This document shows positions 28,492 through 31,273 of a stretch of 31,273 nucleotides of DNA, one piece after another. The notes beneath the pieces are model-generated. The model had not been told where the DNA came from and did not search any database. It was given only the letters and a program-made list of their open reading frames with translations. Origin of the DNA: Thoreauomyces humboldtii (taxonomy: Eukaryota > Chytridiomycota > Chytridiomycetes > Spizellomycetales > Powellomycetaceae). A program made the translations under genes and the position numbers. The stretch lies in assembly GCA_027596035.1 (NCBI GenBank), contig JADGJA010000195.1, positions 1 through 31,273 on the forward strand, given 5' to 3'. Within the stretch, counting starts at the first letter, position 1; every line of letters starts with the position of its first letter.

Positions 28492-29703
28492 ATGGCATCA
28501 CTGTACGCTGTCCTCGATGCAGCAGCTCAGGAGCAACAACCATCACCCTCCAACGCAGACTTCAACTCTTCCTCCCAACCGACCAACCCCAACCTCGTCC
28601 GACCAGAGATCCCCCCACCAACGGCGCCACCCGGAAAGAAGAAGATAGCCATCCCGGCCGGTTGGTCCGCCCTCCAACCGGTCCAGATAAAGCGTCGTCC
28701 CCCACCTCAACTCAACAAACCACCTCGCGCCGTCCTCAGAGACGCTGCGAAATGGGCGCAGGCCGCAGCTGCACCCGCGGTGCCACTCGTGGAAGTCCCA
28801 ACCTCTGTAGCTTCGAACAACGTCCTGTCCGTCCATGGAGAGGAAATCCATCCTGTGGGAGAGTCAAAGGCTCAGGCTCATCTTGCTCCTCCGATGGCGA
28901 AGCATGTTGACAAGAACGCGTATGATCCAGCCAGACCAAACGACTACCTCCAGTTCAAGGACGAGATGAAGCGGAAGAGGGAAGTGGAGAGGAGACGCGC
29001 TCAGCATAGGGAGGAGGTGCAGATGAGGGGTGAAGGGCACGACGGTGAAAGGTCGTCTTTCCGAGACGAGAACCAGAGAGCGGACCATGTCCAGCTTCAA
29101 CCACCACCTCCTCCTCCAAGCATACATGCCGAACCGATGGCGGGTGTGGCGTCAGGAGAGGAGGCTTATATGCGGAGAATGAGGATGGCTGCACCGTCAC
29201 AGCCACCACCACCACCACCGCTACCCGTGCCGTCCGACTCGAGACGGCGGTCCTCGACACCGACATCCGAGACGACACCCCCGTATCAACAACAACCGCA
29301 TCCTTCTCGACATCACAACCATGACCATCGCGACCAGCACCAAGACGCCCGAAAACGGTCCTCCGAAAGCATCCAACCGCTGCTTTATCCACCACCCCAC
29401 ATCGCGCCACCGACTCCCGTCGTCCTGCTCACCAACATGGTCGGCGGGGGCGAGGTGGACGCGGACCTGGAAGGCGAGACGGCGGCAGAGTGCGGACGGT
29501 TCGGAAAGGTCCTGGAGTGCGTGGTGTTCGAGGTCCCGTACCAGGTCCCGGACGACGAGGCGGTGCGCATCTTCGTCAGGTTCGAGGACGTGCAGGGCGC
29601 GATCAGGGCTCAGAAGGAACTCAACGGGAGGTTCTTTGGTGGCAGGACCGTCGCGGCCTCCTTCTTCGATCCCCAGAGGTTTCGCATCGGCGACTTAGAT
29701 TGA
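28492..29703 (+). CDS. SPF45/RBM17-like splicing factor with a C-terminal UHM
   Basis: A single exon of 403 residues. It starts MASLYAVLD, like the MSLYDDL start of SPF45. It contains YDPARPNDYLQFKDEMKRKR (144 on), matching the family's YDPxxPNDY segment, then GEEAYMRRMRM. Residues 308-403 form the U2AF-homology motif: TPVVLLTNMVGGGEVDADLE, VPDDEAVRIFVRF, and GRFFGGRTV with the Arg-x-Phe motif that binds ULM tryptophans of SF1, U2AF65 and SF3B1. SPF45 acts in 3' splice-site selection in the nucleus. The G-patch that normally lies between the PNDY segment and the UHM is not seen; the interval is Pro/Gln-rich. The first in-frame Met at 28348 was rejected in favour of 28492 because conservation begins there. 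Its tail converges on PYM. Confidence 0.85.
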   Translation: MASLYAVLDAAAQEQQPSPSNADFNSSSQPTNPNLVRPEIPPPTAPPGKKKIAIPAGWSALQPVQIKRRPPPQLNKPPRAVLRDAAKWAQAAAAPAVPLVEVPTSVASNNVLSVHGEEIHPVGESKAQAHLAPPMAKHVDKNAYDPARPNDYLQFKDEMKRKREVERRRAQHREEVQMRGEGHDGERSSFRDENQRADHVQLQPPPPPPSIHAEPMAGVASGEEAYMRRMRMAAPSQPPPPPPLPVPSDSRRRSSTPTSETTPPYQQQPHPSRHHNHDHRDQHQDARKRSSESIQPLLYPPPHIAPPTPVVLLTNMVGGGEVDADLEGETAAECGRFGKVLECVVFEVPYQVPDDEAVRIFVRFEDVQGAIRAQKELNGRFFGGRTVAASFFDPQRFRIGDLD

Positions 29704-29833
29704 TTCGTGTTTTTTTCTTCCTCTTTTTTTTTGGGAATATATCTGCAGATACCAGTGTGTGTTTCGATGTGAGGCAGTCAACGCAGTATCAGTTCTATGT
29801 GGAAGTCGACCAAGGATGGGAATGGGGTGGGAA

Positions 29834-30448
29834 TCAAACAGAGAGAGTCGAGAGAGCCTTCTCGAGTTCTGCGATCTCGGATTCTATCGCTGGCTTTGCG
29901 GCGATCTTGTCGATCTGCTCCTGAACCAAGGGCGTTCCGGGCGCCTTATCCCGTTTCGCCTCGATGTCGACGATCTGCCTCAACTTCTTTCGCAGAGCCT
30001 TGACGCGCTTCTCAGGGTCCTCCTTCTTGATCGCTGGTCGATCCGCCTCGGGCACCGCGGTCACCTCGTCCTCATCATTGTCATCCTTGTCATCATCGTC
30101 GTCCCCACCACCATCATCACCACCACCGCCGCCGCCCGCCGCCTTCTTCAACCTCCTCCTCGCATTCTTCCTCGCCGCCTTGCTCCCCTCTGGCACGACT
30201 TCCTTCTTTGCAGCGTCGTCGAAGGGAAGACCGGGTGTGTACCCCTCCGGAACCCGTGACCCTTGGACCTTTGCGTTGGAATACCGGGTCACGTCTTCCG
30301 GTGGGACGTAGCCTGCTCTGACCTTGCGTTCCGGTCGGATGGAGCCGTCGGGACGACGGGAGGCGGGGATGGTGCGGGTGCCGTCTGGGGTGTATGTGAC
30401 ACCGGACGTTGATGGTTGCGATGCTGGTGGTGGTGGTGGTGGTGGCAT
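29834..30448 (-). CDS. PYM (partner of Y14-Mago) homologue
   Basis: A single exon of 204 residues. After a proline run, residues 17-53 read VTYTPDGTRTIPASRRPDGS, then RPERKVRAGYVPPEDV. This is the PYM N-terminal signature that binds the Mago-Y14 heterodimer (the (I)PASxRPDGTxRKxxRVxxGYVPxEEV pattern). The middle has EGSKAARKNARRRLKKA, a basic segment comparable to the ribosome-associating part, then a glycine and aspartate run (GGGGGGDDGGGDDDDD). The C-terminal 70 residues form a coiled coil (KRVKALRKKLRQI, ESEIAELEKAL), as in other PYMs. PYM removes exon-junction complexes from spliced mRNA in the cytoplasm. The stop is 131 bp from the SPF45 stop (convergent), and the start is 385 bp from the kinase start (divergent). 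Confidence 0.88.
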   Translation of the reverse strand: MPPPPPPPASQPSTSGVTYTPDGTRTIPASRRPDGSIRPERKVRAGYVPPEDVTRYSNAKVQGSRVPEGYTPGLPFDDAAKKEVVPEGSKAARKNARRRLKKAAGGGGGGDDGGGDDDDDKDDNDEDEVTAVPEADRPAIKKEDPEKRVKALRKKLRQIVDIEAKRDKAPGTPLVQEQIDKIAAKPAIESEIAELEKALSTLSV

Positions 30449-30833
30449 GATGGGGTTGCGTTTGTGGTTGTTGCACTGGTGGTGGGAGTGCGTGGGAATG
30501 GGTTCTGTAGATCGAGCACAGGTTGGTGTCCTTGTTTTGAAACGCAGCGTTGCGTCCAGTCAAACACGGACGATTGGTCTCGTCGTTTTTCGCGCTTCAC
30601 ATTCCTGCTGCCTCTCGAAAGGTTCTTCGTCCGCAGACACACTGAACCCAACGTATCGTCGATACCCTCACCTTTCTATAGCATAACATCCTCATACGTA
30701 CTGCACCGCATCTTGCAGCGACAGAGCCTTCTTTCTTCATCTACCCAAGTTTCAACTCGTGTCCTCGAAAAGCAACTCAACCTCGCAAACTCCGCGCTGC
30801 GCGGTCGCTCGCCTGCCCCACCCACCTTCCGCC
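30449..30833. promoter_or_regulatory. Shared divergent promoter region of PYM and the AGC kinase
   Basis: The 385-bp gap between two divergent ATGs must hold both promoters and leaders. Near the kinase start it is CT-rich, typical of a fungal 5' UTR. No specific factor site is claimed. Confidence 0.5.
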
Positions 30834-31225
30834 ATGACTGCGTCAACCGACTACTCCCACCACGGCCACCCAACGACCAGCACGTCCCCGACAACCCCCG
30901 TCACACCCTGGGACCTCACCACCTCCGAACCAGCCAAGGGTCGTCTTTGGGTGAAGGTGGTGGAGGCTCGCAACCTTCTCCTCACGGACCCTTCCGTCGC
31001 CTCCGGACACGCCACGGTCACACCGCGACCTTACTGCGTGGTCGAGTTCGAGAAGAACGAGTTCGTGACAAGGGAGGGACTGTGGGATTCGAGGTCCTCC
31101 ACGGACCTGAGATACGACGGTCCCGGTGGCGTCGGCGGCGGAGCGGACATGATGGACACGTCCAACGGGAACGGGAACGGGAAGGAGGGAGGAATGTATT
31201 CCGTTTGGAAGCATGAAGCCACTTT
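30834..31225 (+). CDS. First exon of an AGC kinase (Ypk1/Sch9 type) with a C2-like N-terminus, 3' partial
   Basis: ATG 30834 opens 130 codons up to the donor GTAAGT at 31226, and the gene continues beyond the window. After a Ser/Thr/Pro-rich start, residues from 35 read KGRLWVKVVEARNLLL, then RPYCVVEFEKNEFVTREG and, before the splice, YSVWKHEATL. This is the N-terminal C2-like domain of fungal AGC kinases of the Ypk and Sch9 groups (GxLxVKVxEARNL, RPYxVVxFExNEFVxRE, WxHExTF), which act in TORC-dependent growth and stress signalling. The kinase domain itself is not in the window, so the subgroup cannot be settled. A Gly-rich loop with GGVGGG and NGNGNG lies between strands and may be lineage-specific. 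Confidence 0.65.
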
Positions 31226-31273
31226 GTAAGTGGATAAGACGGGAGTCTGGAGTGGTCCACGTCTGAGAAAGGG

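Noticed and set aside
30416..31216. 266-codon plus-strand open frame covering the PYM promoter and kinase exon
   Set aside because: It uses the wrong frame over the C2-like exon, its start lies in the antisense of PYM, and it has no protein-like conservation.
1..31273. CRISPR array, prokaryotic operon or bacterial origin
   Set aside because: Repeats found are short tandem or duplicated blocks without regular unique spacers, and spliceosomal introns throughout show a eukaryotic chromosome.

Overview
The window looks like nuclear DNA of a basidiomycete fungus, most likely Pucciniomycotina. The evidence is dense short spliceosomal introns (about 45-95 nt, GT...AG, usually with a CTAAC/CTGAC-like branch point), moderately high GC, and conserved eukaryotic housekeeping genes. 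The taxonomic placement is inference from gene style; no rRNA or marker gene is present.

Layout. (1) 1-2.1 kb: the 3' end of a gene with a ParB/SerK-like DGHHR motif (+), then a convergent six-exon Transformer-2-like splicing regulator (-). (2) About 2.5-10.7 kb: no recognisable conserved gene. It holds a run of plus-strand intron-like elements, a diverged duplicated exon-intron module, a degenerate telomere-like CCCTAA tract, lysine-rich tandem repeats, and a broken two-exon gene relic near 9.4-10.3 kb. (3) 10.75-12.70 kb: a complete nine-exon TRM11 (tRNA m2G10 methyltransferase catalytic subunit, -). (4) About 13-24.3 kb: a gene-relic island on the plus strand. It holds an ankyrin fragment, a duplicated 82-codon block, a gene with an NCQDF motif suggesting an NlpC/P60- or LRAT-like fold, a frameshifted C-terminal piece of a SpoIIIAA/Ycf45-type ATPase, a large-DNA-virus-like MSV199 + T5orf172 gene, and several coding-like stretches broken by in-frame stops. 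(5) 24.57-31.27 kb: ordinary compact gene space again, with LYS9 (ten exons, +), a secreted HKP-repeat double-psi beta-barrel protein (+), an SPF45/RBM17-like splicing factor (+), PYM (-), and the first exon of an AGC kinase with a C2-like N-terminus (+).

How the genes relate. TRA2-like and SPF45 act in splicing. PYM recycles the exon-junction complex that splicing deposits on mRNA. TRM11 modifies tRNA and LYS9 makes the penultimate intermediate of the alpha-aminoadipate lysine pathway. They are not an operon; each appears independently transcribed, with one divergent pair (PYM/kinase) and two convergent tail pairs. The island between TRM11 and LYS9 is the unusual part. Its genes do not form a recognised pathway, and most show decay.

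Exon structures were assembled by hand from splice signals and protein similarity remembered for each family. For the conserved genes the reading frame closes exactly across every junction. For the island genes the models are tentative.
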